19,204 nt of DNA from Quadrisphaera sp. (GCA_029258695.1 JARIBR010000302.1:1-19204); one strand, 5' to 3'; shown: positions 6,016 through 16,041, numbered from the stretch's first letter. A program made the numbers and translations. Notes: a model not told the origin generated them from the sequence alone.

Positions 6016-8614
6016 TGTGCGGCGAAGCGCTCCGCCTGCTGCATCACCAGCACGATCGCGGACTCCTGCTGGTCCGGTGGGTACCGGTGGACGGTCAGCA
6101 GTCGACGGACCTTGCTGCGCAGCAGCGCTCGGACCTGCTCGCGCTTGTCCCAGTCCACCGAGGTGTTGGCCCGCACGACGGACACGAGCTGGGAGGCGAT
6201 CTGCTTCAGGGTGTCGTCGCCCAGGTCGAGCACGGCCGACTCGTTCTGCCGCACGGCGTCGTAGAACGCCAGCTCGTCGTCGGCGAGGCCCAGGCTCTCC
6301 CCGCGGTTCCGCTCGGCGGTCATGTCCTGCGCGAGGTCCACCAGCGCCCGGATGATGTCCGCGGCGTCGAGCGACCGGTTGGTGTACGCGCGCATCGCCC
6401 GCTCCAGCATCTCGCTGAAGCGCCGCTCGGCGACGACGTTGGTCTTCTTGACGCTGCGCAGCTCGGACGTCAGCAGACGGCGCAGCAGCTCGATCTGCAG
6501 GTCCGGCTTGGGGTCGGTGGTCAACCGGTCGGCGAAGCCCTCGTCGATGATGCTGATGTCCGGGCGTTCCAGACCGGCGGCGGCGTAGATGTCGATGACG
6601 CCCGCGGCGCTCACCGCGTCCGAGACCACCTGATGGCCTGCATGAGACCCGCGCCCTTCATCGGCTTGTCCACGTACATGGTGTGCATGGACGGCGAGTC
6701 GAAGCCGGTCAGCCACATGTCGCGGACGATGACCAGCTCGAGCGGGTCGTCGGGGTCCTTCGCGCGTTCCTTCAGCGCCCGCATCGCCTGCTGGGGTCGG
6801 ACGTGCCGCGCCATCTCCGGGCCGTCGGCCGCGGAGCCGGTGATGACCACCTTGATCCGACCGGTTCCGTCGTCATCGCCGTGCCACTCGGGCCGGAGCG
6901 CGACGATCTCGTCGTACAGCTCGGCGCAGATGCGCCGCGACATGCAGACGACCAGACCCTTGCCCACCTGTTGGTCTCGGCGCGCCTCCCAGTGCTCGAC
7001 GAGGTCGGCGGCCACCTGCTGGATGCGGGCTCGAGCGCCGACGACGGCCTCCACGCGGGCCCAGCGACCCTTGAGCCGCTCCCGGCTCTCGTCCTCGGAG
7101 CGCTCGGTGGCCGCGGCGAACTGGTCGTCGAGGGTTTCCCGGACCTCCTCCGGCAGCTCGACCTTCGCCAGGCGTGCCTCGTAGTAGACGCGGACCGTCG
7201 CCTCGTCGCGCACGGCGTCGGTGAGGTCGTACACGTGGATGTACTCGCCGAACACCGCGCCGGTGCTCCTGTCGCCGGACTCGATGGGCGTCCCCGTGAA
7301 GCCGATGAACGCCGCTCGGGGCAGGGCGTCGCGCAGGTTGGCCGCCAGGCCGTCGATGAGGTCGTACTGGGTGCGGTGCGCCTCGTCGGCGATGACGACG
7401 ACGTTGCCCCGGTCCGTCAGCACCGGGAAGCGCCGCCCCGCGTCACGGTCGGCCTGCCCGAGTCCGAACTTCTGCATCGTCGAGAAGATGATCCCGCCGG
7501 ACGCGCGGGCGGCGAGCAGGTCACGGAGGTTCTCCCGCGACGTCGCCTGCACGGGCGTCTCCGGGAGGCTGCGCGTCGGCGCGAAGACCTCGTCGAAGAG
7601 CTGGTCGTCGAGGTCGTTGCGGTCGGTCAGCAGCACCGCCGTGGGGTTGGCCATGCGCGGCTCGCGCATGATCTTGCCGACGTAGAACAGCATCTCCAGG
7701 CTCTTGCCCGATCCCTGGGTGTGCCAGACGACCCCAGCGCGCCCGTCCCCTCGGGAGACCGCCTCCAGCGTGGCGCCCACGGCGAGGTTGACGGCGTGTA
7801 CCTGGTGCGGCTTGGCGATGCGCTTGACCAGGCCGGAGCGCTCGTCGGTGAAGGCGATGAAGCTGGTGACGAGGTCGAGGAAGCGGTGCGGGGTGAACAC
7901 CCCCTCGACGAGCACGTCCAGCTCGAGGCGCCCCCGGTCCGGCTCCGCGCCGTCGACGGTGCGCCATGCGGCGTAGTGCTCGCGACGACCCCCCAGGGCA
8001 CCGACGCGCGACTGGGTCCCGGTGGAGATGACCGAGACCGCGGTGAACGACATGAGCGCGGGGATCTCGCGGGCGTACGTCTGCAGCTGCCGGAAGGCGC
8101 CGCCCAGCGTCGCTCCCTCCTGGCCCGGTGCCTTGAGCTCGAGCACGGCGAGGGGGATGCCGTTGACGTAGGCGACGACGTCCGCGCGGCGCTGGTGCCC
8201 GTCCTGGACCACCGTGAGCTGGTTGACGACGACGAAGTCGTTCGCCCCCACGTCCTCGAGGTCGAGCAGGCGGGCGACGTCGTGCCGCAGCTCGCCGCTC
8301 GGCCTCCTGCGGTCGACCGGCACGCCCGCGGTGAGAAGCCGGTGCGCGCGCCAGTTCTCCGCCATGAGGTCGGCGCTCTCCGGGCGGCGGACGGTCGCGA
8401 CCACGCTGTCGACCGAGGCCGCCGACAACTGGGGGTTCTACCGGGTCACAGCAGCCCGGAGCCGGCCCTCCAGCAGGACGTCCTGGAACGACGCCCGCTC
8501 GGCGCCCGGCTGGTCCGGGCCGACGTCCGGCCCGTGGAGGACCTGCCAGCCCGCGTCGGCTAAGTAGTCCAGGCACGTCTCCTCGACACCGTTCTCCGCG
8601 ACGAAGCCGCGCAC
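6003..8614 (-). pseudogene. hsdR: Type I restriction enzyme R subunit, broken by an amber codon and an internal deletion
   Basis: Reading from the GTG at 8614, the first 58 codons (VRGFVAENGVEETCLDYLADAGWQ, then PGAERASFQDVLLEGRLRAAVTR) match the HsdR N-terminus. A TAG at 8440-8438 then interrupts the frame. The same frame continues with the nuclease region ([10 protein letters not shown], then AVLELK), Walker A (TQGSGKS, near 7705), DEAH (IADEAHR), motif III (GFTGTPIE) and motif V (WLTGFDSP). At GLMQAI (about 6632-6646), where HsdR proteins go on with an arginine-finger motif (A-R-V-N-R type), the sequence instead meets [21 protein letters not shown] in another frame. That frame runs to 6003 as the normal HsdR C-terminal helical domain. 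The second half of motor domain 2 and the following helical region are missing, roughly 150-200 residues by comparison with family length, and the first frame stops at 6611. A working ATPase/nuclease is very unlikely. It follows the zinc-finger gene by 3 bases. Confidence 0.85.
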
Positions 8615-8617
8615 GGG

Positions 8618-8863
8618 TCAGGCCGCCGTGGTCAGGGCGGCGTCGTAGTGCCGCGTCGCGACCTCCAGATCGGAGGAGAGCATCCGCCGGAAGAGCTCGT
8701 CGAGGCGCTTGGCGACCTCCATGTCGAGCCACACCTCCCCGCACGCGTCACAGACCTCGACGGGAACGCCGAGCACCAGCGCCACCCGGCCGTCCTTCTC
8801 GGCCAGCTGCGCCCGCTTGTCCGGTCGGCGCTCACCGTTGTCGCACCTCTCGCAGCGCGTCAT
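8618..8863 (-). CDS. YgiT-type zinc-finger protein, antitoxin-like (MqsA N-domain family)
   Basis: An 81-residue protein with two CxxC pairs, C4-C7 (CERC) and C38-C41 (CDACGEVWLD), which is the pattern of the YgiT/MqsA zinc-binding domain. The last 40 residues are an amphipathic helical tail. No MqsA-type DNA-binding helix-turn-helix is present, so this is the short form commonly paired with DUF4258 proteins. The ATG at 8863 has GGAG six bases upstream and overlaps the stop of the upstream DUF4258 gene (ATGA), so the pair is co-translated. A longer in-frame extension upstream is Arg-rich shadow. Antitoxin function is inferred from family and pairing, not shown. The next gene, the hsdR remnant, begins three bases after its stop. 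Confidence 0.75.
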   Translation of the reverse strand: MTRCERCDNGERRPDKRAQLAEKDGRVALVLGVPVEVCDACGEVWLDMEVAKRLDELFRRMLSSDLEVATRHYDAALTTAA

Positions 8864-9123
8864 CGCGTTCTCCTTCGCAGATCCGCCGACCAGCGGTCGC
8901 GGTCGGGTTCGTACACCGTCACCACGCGGTGCTCGCCCCGGCGAGCGTCCGCGACGAGGACCACGTGCAGCGGTCGCGTCCACTCCAGGACGAGGACCAG
9001 CTCCTTGACCTCGTCACCGTCGAGCCGCGTCTCCTCGATGACCTCACCACCATCGAGAAGCTGCTCGAGCTCCGCCAGGGCCATGTCGAGGAGGCGCACC
9101 TTGTGGAAGACGTGGGAGGTCAA
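8860..9123 (-). CDS. DUF4258 protein, putative toxin partner
   Basis: An 87-residue protein of the DUF4258 family, a small fold related to RelE/BrnT-like toxins. Recognisable pieces are LLDGGEVIEE (residues 22-31), ELVLVLEWTRPLHVVLVAD and the family-typical VVTVYEPDRDRWSADLRRR at the end. The only start in the frame is a TTG at 9123 with no clear ribosome site. The frame is open for about 14 more codons upstream without ATG or GTG, and the preceding residues RYL would fit the usual family beginning. The N-terminus may therefore be clipped or the start unusual. It overlaps the zinc-finger gene by ATGA. Toxicity, probably by RNA cleavage or ribosome interference if real, is a guess from the family. 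Confidence 0.65.
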   Translation of the reverse strand: MTSHVFHKVRLLDMALAELEQLLDGGEVIEETRLDGDEVKELVLVLEWTRPLHVVLVADARRGEHRVVTVYEPDRDRWSADLRRRTR

Positions 9124-9180
9124 CAGGTACCGCCACGGCCGCGACTCACCCGCCTCGGTGCCTGGTGGGTCCGGTCACCC

Positions 9181-9771
9181 TCAGTTCATCGACGGGTCCT
9201 CGGGGAAGGACGCCACCCACGCCAGCTCGCCGCGCTGGCGGCGCAGCACCGCGGACCACAGCCCCTCGGGGTCGTCGCTGAACGGGTCGCCGGGCTCGGC
9301 GTCGAGGACGTACCAGGCACCGGCCTCGATCTCGCCCTCCAGCTGACCGGGGCTCCACCCGGAGTGCCCCGCGAAGATGCGCAACCCCGCCGCGCCGGGG
9401 GCCACGATCTCCGGCGGGGCGTCGAGGTCGACCACCCCGAACGAGCCCACGAGGCGCTGGAAGCCCAGGGGCTCCGCGGCGCGCCCGCTCGCCGAGCCGT
9501 CGGCCACACCGGGGACGCGGACCAGGCCCAGCGCTCCGTCGAGGCCCACGGGCCCGCCCTGGAACAGCCGACCCGGCGCGGTGACGAACGGCTGCCACGC
9601 CGGTAGCACCGCGTCGACGTCCACGGCGCTGGGCCGGGTCAGCACCAGCCCCGTCGCCCCCGAGGCGGAGGTGTGGGCCAGCAGGAGCACCACGGCGCGC
9701 CGGAAGCTGTCGACGACCAGCGATGGGGTCGAGACCAGGAGCCTGCCCGCCATCGACGGCACGTCGATCAC
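9181..9771 (-). CDS. YqgE/AlgH family protein
   Basis: A 196-residue protein of the UPF0301 (AlgH/YqgE, DUF179) family, whose biochemical role is unknown. Family marks are MAGRLLVSTPSLVVDSFRRAVVLLLAH near the start, then GATGLVLTRPS, FQGGPVG, LRIFAGHSGWSPGQLEGEIEAGAWYVLDA and the C-terminal LWSAVLRRQ. The GTG at 9771 is preferred because it overlaps the VanZ-like stop (GTGA). An ATG at 9753 is also possible. A longer frame from 9846 would add 25 residues that are shadow of the VanZ-like tail. Length agrees with the family (about 190). It is the last intact housekeeping gene before the toxin/hsdR remnant. Confidence 0.88.
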   Translation of the reverse strand: MIDVPSMAGRLLVSTPSLVVDSFRRAVVLLLAHTSASGATGLVLTRPSAVDVDAVLPAWQPFVTAPGRLFQGGPVGLDGALGLVRVPGVADGSASGRAAEPLGFQRLVGSFGVVDLDAPPEIVAPGAAGLRIFAGHSGWSPGQLEGEIEAGAWYVLDAEPGDPFSDDPEGLWSAVLRRQRGELAWVASFPEDPSMN

Positions 9772-10207
9772 GCCCGGGCCCCGGAGCGCGACGACCCTGA
9801 GCTCTCGCCAGGCTCGCGGGAGCGCCCGGCCCGCACCCCCAGCCACAGGCCGAGGGCCGCGCCGAGCAGGTCCGCGGCGAGGTCGGTGACGTCACCGCTG
9901 CGCTGGGGCAGCCAGAGCGCCTGGACGGCCTCGCTGACCACGGCCTCGACGACGAGCAGCACGGCCACGAGCGTCGGCGTGAGCCAGCGCCACCTCACCC
10001 AGACCGCCGCGAGCGCCAGGGCGGCGAAGACCGCCGCGTGCACCAGCAGGTCGAGGCGGAGCCCCGAGGTGCTGACGCTCGGTGTCCGGGGGACGTAGAG
10101 CACGAGCAGGTGGACGACGGTGACGGCCGCGAGGACCGCGACGCGGACCCCGCGCGGGGCGACGCCTCCCGGGGACGCCGCGGCGTGGGCCGTCGGGGTC
10201 TCGGCCC

Positions 10208-10211
<4 letters not shown>
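9768..10211 (-). CDS. VanZ-like family membrane protein
   Basis: A 147-residue protein with four hydrophobic segments: about residues 21-39, 52-71, 74-94 and 107-125. VanZ-like proteins carry an E-x-x-Q...R-x-x-D-x-x-D-x-x-x-D/N-x-x-G pattern between the last two membrane segments. Here it reads VSEAVQALWLPQRSGDVTDLAADLLGAALGLWLG. The first VanZ gives low-level teicoplanin resistance, but most chromosomal family members have no known function, and nothing here suggests a glycopeptide resistance cluster. The GTG at 10211 overlaps the malic enzyme stop (GTGA), and the stop overlaps the AlgH start. The C-terminus is a basic, Ser/Arg-rich tail. Confidence 0.8.
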
Positions 10212-11686
<1,475 letters not shown>

Positions 11687-11746
11687 CGGAGCATCTTCGC
11701 GCACCCGGTCTGCCGGCGCGGCCACGATGCGCGACGGGCTGCCCGG

Positions 11747-11763
11747 GGGGCCACCGCGGCCCC
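11747..11763 (-). terminator. Weak GC hairpin after the ABC permease
   Basis: GGGGCC and GGCCCC arms with a 5-base loop lie just after the permease stop. The stem is short (6 bp) and no U-run follows, so it may only attenuate read-through into the malic enzyme gene. Confidence 0.25.
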
Positions 11764-11765
11764 TC

Positions 11766-13535
11766 TCACCGCTGCAGCGCGGCGATGACCTCCGGCCCGC
11801 GGCGGTCGAGGGTGCGGGCACCGAGGCCCATGCCGAGCGCCCACGCGCCAGCGCCCACGAGCACGCCCGCGACCAGCGCCCCGAAGGACGTCAGCCCCGG
11901 CGCGCCCGGCGCCGTGAGCAGGTAGGCGGCGATCGCCAGGGCGATCGCCGGGGAGGCGACGCTGAGCCCGACCACGGAGGAGACGAGCTGGACGGCGACC
12001 GAGACGACCACGCTGCCGGGCGGCGACGCGAAGGGGCTCGCGTCGGGTTCCTGGACGGGGTAGGGCGTGGCGGCCGAGGAGATGGCGGACACCCCCTGGC
12101 CGGCGCCGAGCAGCGCGAGCGCCACGCCGAGCACCGCCGGGAGGAGCTCCCAGCGCCCGGAGATCCCCGTGGAGAGCACGCAGGCGAGGACCACGAGGGG
12201 ACCGGCCCACACCAGGACCGCGAGGGAGCGCCCGACCCGGTCGCAGCGCCCGGGCAGACCGGCGGCCACCACCATCCACACCGCCGTGCCGTCGTAGGCC
12301 ACGTCGTCGTGGCTGGCCCAGCCGAGGAAGAACCCGAGGACGGGCCCGAGGAACAGGACGACCACGCCGCTGGGGAGGGGGAAGGCCGCACCGACCACGA
12401 GGATGATCAGGGGGACGCCCAGGAGCGAGACGAGCGTGGTCACGTAGCGGGCGTCGCGGCGCCAGTAGCGCAGGCTCCGCGCCATGGCGGCGCCGGTGCG
12501 CGTGGTCTCCAGGCGGGCCAGCAGCGCGCCGTCGCGCACGTCGTCGCTCGCTCCGCGGGGACGTCGGGCGAGGCCGCGACGGCTGGCGCCCCGACCGTCG
12601 GGCCCGGCGCTGTCGTGGCGGCTCGTGTCGTCGTCCAGGCCCCGGCGCGGCCCCTGGGTGAGCGCGGCGCCGGTGAGGCTGCGCGCCAGCACGCGCGACC
12701 ACGCGTCGAGCACGACGACGAGCAGGGCGGCGGCGAGGACCAGGCGCACCGCGGCGGTCACCGGCTGGCCGGCGGCGAGCGCTGCCGGCGCGCCCCAGGC
12801 CCAGCCCAGCGGGCTCCACGCGAGCACGGCGGCCACGTCCGCGACGACGGCGGGATCGGTGGGGAGGGAGACCGTGATCCCGTCGCCGGCGCTGACGAGC
12901 AGCGCGAGGGCCGGCGCGACCAGCGAGATAACGAGCAGGGCCACCACCGTGAGCCACTCACGGCGGCGGCGCCCGGCGAAGAGGCGGGCGAACGCGGACG
13001 TCGAGAGGCGCGAGAGGCTGACCGCGGTCGCCACGGCGAGCGCCGCGGCGAGCGCGGCCACCACCGTCACCACGGGTCCGCGCGACCACGTCACCACCGT
13101 GCCCGCGGCGACGAGCGCGGTGACGAGCCCGGGCAGGCCCACCACGCCGGCCAGCGCCAGACCCGGGACGAGCGCGCGGGCGGGCGCGGGGTAGGGCAGG
13201 AGACGAGCGGGATCGAGCGTGGCGTCGGTGCCGAAGGCCACGAGCGGCACCAGGGCCCACGCGAGGATCACCGCGGATCCCCCGAGGACCACGACGGCCC
13301 CGGCCACCTCGACGCTGGCGCCGCGCAGCGCGACGAGGCCGGCGACGAGGCTGACGGTGATGCCCAGCCCGTAGAGCGCCGCGAGCGCCAGGCCGACGAC
13401 CTGCCAGGGGCTGCGCCGCAGGGAGTTGCGCAGCAAGCGGAGCTTGAGGGTGACCAGGACCCGCGCCAGGGCCGCGGTGGACGGTCCGCGCCGGCTCGCG
13501 GCTCCCGGGCGGCGCGCGAGGACGGCGACGCTCAC
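11766..13535 (-). CDS. ABC transporter permease (large, ABC-2-like)
   Basis: A 589-residue polytopic membrane protein with about 12 hydrophobic segments. An N-terminal half (residues about 45-330) and a C-terminal half (about 390-580) are separated by a hydrophilic, Arg/Asp-rich cytoplasmic loop (near 330-375, including RGLDDDTSRHDS). The segment RVLVTLKLRLLRNSLRR before the first membrane helix is typical of ABC-2-type exporters. The GTG at 13535 overlaps the ATPase stop (GTGA), which fixes it as the partner of that ATPase. The substrate is not evident; the pair may export a lipid, peptide or small molecule. The remainder of the longer frame upstream is shadow of the ATPase gene. Confidence 0.75.
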   Translation of the reverse strand: MSVAVLARRPGAASRRGPSTAALARVLVTLKLRLLRNSLRRSPWQVVGLALAALYGLGITVSLVAGLVALRGASVEVAGAVVVLGGSAVILAWALVPLVAFGTDATLDPARLLPYPAPARALVPGLALAGVVGLPGLVTALVAAGTVVTWSRGPVVTVVAALAAALAVATAVSLSRLSTSAFARLFAGRRRREWLTVVALLVISLVAPALALLVSAGDGITVSLPTDPAVVADVAAVLAWSPLGWAWGAPAALAAGQPVTAAVRLVLAAALLVVVLDAWSRVLARSLTGAALTQGPRRGLDDDTSRHDSAGPDGRGASRRGLARRPRGASDDVRDGALLARLETTRTGAAMARSLRYWRRDARYVTTLVSLLGVPLIILVVGAAFPLPSGVVVLFLGPVLGFFLGWASHDDVAYDGTAVWMVVAAGLPGRCDRVGRSLAVLVWAGPLVVLACVLSTGISGRWELLPAVLGVALALLGAGQGVSAISSAATPYPVQEPDASPFASPPGSVVVSVAVQLVSSVVGLSVASPAIALAIAAYLLTAPGAPGLTSFGALVAGVLVGAGAWALGMGLGARTLDRRGPEVIAALQR

Positions 13536-14362
13536 GCTCCTCCTCGCAGCCACCCCAAGGGAGCCGGGGGCACACCACCGGCCGAGGCGGCTCCACCCGC
13601 CGGAGCGCTCGGGCGCGCGCCCCGCACGAGGGCGACGAAGGCGTCCTCCAGCGTGCCCGGCCCGCGCACCTGCGCGGTGGTCCCCGCCGCCAGCACGCGC
13701 CCGCCGGCCACCACGGCCACCCGGTCGCAGAGGCGCTCGACGAGGTCCATGACGTGGGAGGAGAGCACCACGGTGCCGCCCCCGGCCACGAACGACTCGA
13801 GGATCTCGCGGATGCCCGCCGCCGAGACGGGGTCCACGGCCTCGAAGGGCTCGTCGAGCACGAGCACCCGGGGGGCGTGGACGAGGGCGCAGGCCAGCGC
13901 GACCTTCTTGGTCATGCCCGCGGAGTAGTCGACCACGAGCTTGCGCGCGGCCCCGGCGAGGTCCAGGACGTCCAGCAGCTCGCGGGCCCGCTCGACCGCC
14001 ACCGCCCTGCTCAGCCCGTGCAGCAGCCCCGCGTAGCGCACCAGCTCGGCGCCGCTGAGCCGGTCGTAGAGCCGCAGCCCGTCGGGGAGCACCCCGAGGA
14101 GCGCCTTGCCGGCGCTCAGCGAGGCGTCGTCGTCCCACAGCGGCATCCCCAGCACCGCGGCGGACCCCGCGTCGGGGCGCAGGAGGCCGGTGGCCATCGA
14201 CAGCGTCGTGGTCTTGCCCGCGCCGTTGGGGCCCACGACGCCGAAGAAGGACCCGACGGGGACGTCGAGGCTGAGGTCGTCGACGGCGCGGACGCTCCCG
14301 TAGACCTTCGTCAGCCCCCGCAGGGACAGCGCGGGGACCGGCGACGGGTGCTCAGCGGGCAT
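13532..14362 (-). CDS. ABC transporter ATP-binding protein
   Basis: A 276-residue ATPase subunit of an exporter-type ABC system. Walker A is GPNGAGKTT (residues 44-52), Walker B is VLVLDEPFEAVDP (166-178) and the H-loop is SSHVMDLVE. The signature is YSAGMTKK rather than the usual LSGGQ. The Q-loop position reads LPDGLRLYDRLSG, without the usual Gln. These variants occur in this subfamily and need not mean inactivity. The C-terminus after about residue 250 is a Pro/Ala/Gly tail. The ATG at 14362 lies 20 bases after the GGDEF stop, and the stop overlaps the permease start. The two genes make one transporter, probably co-transcribed with the upstream diguanylate cyclase gene. Confidence 0.9.
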   Translation of the reverse strand: MPAEHPSPVPALSLRGLTKVYGSVRAVDDLSLDVPVGSFFGVVGPNGAGKTTTLSMATGLLRPDAGSAAVLGMPLWDDDASLSAGKALLGVLPDGLRLYDRLSGAELVRYAGLLHGLSRAVAVERARELLDVLDLAGAARKLVVDYSAGMTKKVALACALVHAPRVLVLDEPFEAVDPVSAAGIREILESFVAGGGTVVLSSHVMDLVERLCDRVAVVAGGRVLAAGTTAQVRGPGTLEDAFVALVRGARPSAPAGGAASAGGVPPAPLGWLRGGA

Positions 14363-14382
14363 GACGGCTCACCCGCCCATGG

Positions 14383-15933
14383 TCAGGGCTGGGCCCCGCG
14401 CGGGTCGGGCTCGCCGCGCCGCTGTCCCCGTTCGGCGCGCCGTCGGCGCTTCTCGGCGTACATCGCGGCGTCCGCACGGGTGAGCGCGTCGTCGACGGTG
14501 CCGCCGGCCTCGGCCTGCGCGACGCCCACCGACACCCGCAGCGGCACCCCGACGGGTGTCGGTGAGCCGTCCACCGAGCGCAGGCGAGCGGCGAGCGCGT
14601 CGAGGTCGGTGGCGCGGGCGACCATGACGCCGAACTCGTCGCCGCCCGTGCGCGCCACGACGTCGCTCCCGCCGCGCAGCACCCCGCGCAGCGCCTCGGC
14701 GCAGGTCTGCAGCACGGCGTCGCCCGCCGCGTGGCCGCGGGTGTCGTTGACCCACTTGAGCTCGTCGAGGTCGAGGACGGCGACGCTGACGGGGACCCCG
14801 GAGTCCACGAGCTCCTGGGCGCGGGCCACCTCCTCGTCCCAGCGGTGCCGGCTGGCTGCCTGGGTGAGGGAGTCCTGGCCCAGGCGCAGGCGCGTGGCGT
14901 CGAGCTGCTCCTCGGTGTGGCGCCGGGCGAGGGAGACGGCCACGAGCGACTGGGCGGCGCGCGCCACCTGGGTGGTGAGCCGGGCGGCGATGCCGTCGAA
15001 GGCCGCGTCGGCGCTCTCACCGCTCGCCTCGCGCTCCAGCGCGGTGGTCCGGGCCAGGAGCACCCCACCCCCGCCGGGCACCTCCAGAGCGACGGCGAGG
15101 TAGGCGAGGACCCCGTCGGCGGGGGACAGCGGCGCCGCCAGCGGTGCCTGGCGGGCGTCGTCGCAGCGCAGCGCTCCCCCGGGCTCCGCCCCGGGGCCCG
15201 TGCCGCGCTGCGCCAGCGCTTCGCGGGCGGCGCGAGCGGCGGCGGTCGCGTCGTCGTCACCCGCGTGATCGGTGCCCGGGGGGCCTGCGCCGCCGACGCC
15301 GCGGACCAGCTGGGACTGGGCGCCGTCGGCCCAGGCCACGGCCAGCTGCGCCCCGACGGCGGCGACCAGGACGCCGGCGACGCGGGCGAGGGTCTCCTCC
15401 GGCGAGAGGTCCAGCGCCGTGGTCACCTCCTGCACCGCGTGGAGGACGAGCAGCTCCTGGGCGAGGCGCTCGGTCGAGCCGGCCCCCTCCGCGCTGGCCG
15501 CGGCGAACAGCTCTCGGGAGGCCGCGCGCAGGTCGGCGTCGCTCGCGGCCATGAGGGCCTCGCTGCGCCGGGGGTGGCCCCACACGGCGACCACGTCGAC
15601 GCCCTCGCCCTCGACGGGCACGAGCGCGGCGGTTCCCGCAGAGAAGGGCCCGGCGACCGCGGTGGGCGTGGTGGCCAGCACCCGCACCGTCGCGCGCGAG
15701 GTCGAGGCCCGCGCCAGCAGCGGCTCTCTCGCCTCGTCGTCGACCACGTGCCCCGCCCAGCCGGCGCTGCGCCCGATCCCGCCCACGTGGAGCCACCCGC
15801 CGCCGGGCATCCGCCGGAACAGCAGGACGTCCTCAGCCCCCAGGTCGGCCGCGCGTGCGTCCAGCGCGCCCCCCGAGGTCCCTCCCGGCGCCACGCGTGG
15901 CACGTCAGCCGGGTCCTTCGGTGGCTGGTGCAC
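14383..15933 (-). CDS. GGDEF-domain protein with N-terminal GAF-like sensor regions (probable diguanylate cyclase)
   Basis: A 516-residue soluble protein. Two GAF-like sensory regions are suggested: about residues 30-135 (EDVLLFRRMPGGGWLHVGGIGRSAGWAG) and 158-335 (LLVLHAVQEVTTALDLSPEETLARVA). A helical linker (RRHTEEQLDATRLRLGQDSLTQAASRHRW) leads to a GGDEF domain (about 352-505). The active loop is intact: RTGGDEFGVM, Gly430-Phe434, with metal Asp in VAVLDLDELKWVND, so it can plausibly make cyclic di-GMP. The inhibitory RxxD site that should lie five residues before GGDEF reads GGSD, with Arg one place too early, so product inhibition by that site is doubtful. There are no membrane segments and no EAL domain. 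The start at GTG 15933 lacks a Shine-Dalgarno sequence but has a -10-like box six bases upstream. Confidence 0.85.
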   Translation of the reverse strand: MHQPPKDPADVPRVAPGGTSGGALDARAADLGAEDVLLFRRMPGGGWLHVGGIGRSAGWAGHVVDDEAREPLLARASTSRATVRVLATTPTAVAGPFSAGTAALVPVEGEGVDVVAVWGHPRRSEALMAASDADLRAASRELFAAASAEGAGSTERLAQELLVLHAVQEVTTALDLSPEETLARVAGVLVAAVGAQLAVAWADGAQSQLVRGVGGAGPPGTDHAGDDDATAAARAAREALAQRGTGPGAEPGGALRCDDARQAPLAAPLSPADGVLAYLAVALEVPGGGGVLLARTTALEREASGESADAAFDGIAARLTTQVARAAQSLVAVSLARRHTEEQLDATRLRLGQDSLTQAASRHRWDEEVARAQELVDSGVPVSVAVLDLDELKWVNDTRGHAAGDAVLQTCAEALRGVLRGGSDVVARTGGDEFGVMVARATDLDALAARLRSVDGSPTPVGVPLRVSVGVAQAEAGGTVDDALTRADAAMYAEKRRRRAERGQRRGEPDPRGAQP

Positions 15934-15939
15934 GCCGCG

Positions 15940-15945
15940 ACGGTA
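15940..15945 (-). promoter_or_regulatory. Candidate -10 box (TACCGT) of a leaderless GGDEF transcript
   Basis: TACCGT ends six bases before the GTG at 15933. That spacing puts the transcription start at the start codon, and no ribosome site is seen. The -35 region is poor. Confidence 0.35.
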
Positions 15946-16008
15946 TCCGGGCGAACCGGACCGGCGCACCTCACGGGGGCCGTGGGCGCCACCTCGGCAG
16001 CACAGCGC

Positions 16009-16041
16009 CAGCACGGCGTCAGCACGGCGCCAGCACGGCGT
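16009..16041. repeat. Three tandem 11-bp direct repeats in the GGDEF/nicotinamidase divergent region
   Basis: Units CAGCACGGCGT, CAGCACGGCGC and CAGCACGGCGT are contiguous, and partial CAGCG units flank them. The 183-base spacer 15934-16116 holds these repeats and two outward promoters, and no gene is seen in it. One unit per helical turn would suit a protein binding along one DNA face, but simple slippage repeats are equally possible. Confidence 0.6.

Noticed and set aside
6611..8428. Frame from TTG 8428 to 6611 as an intact shorter helicase gene
   Set aside because: It lacks the N-terminal nuclease leader and the end of motor domain 2; upstream in-frame codons and the downstream other frame clearly belong to the same HsdR protein.
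6683..8563. 626-codon plus-strand frame opposite hsdR
   Set aside because: Asp/Arg/Val/Gly-rich shadow with no recognisable domain.
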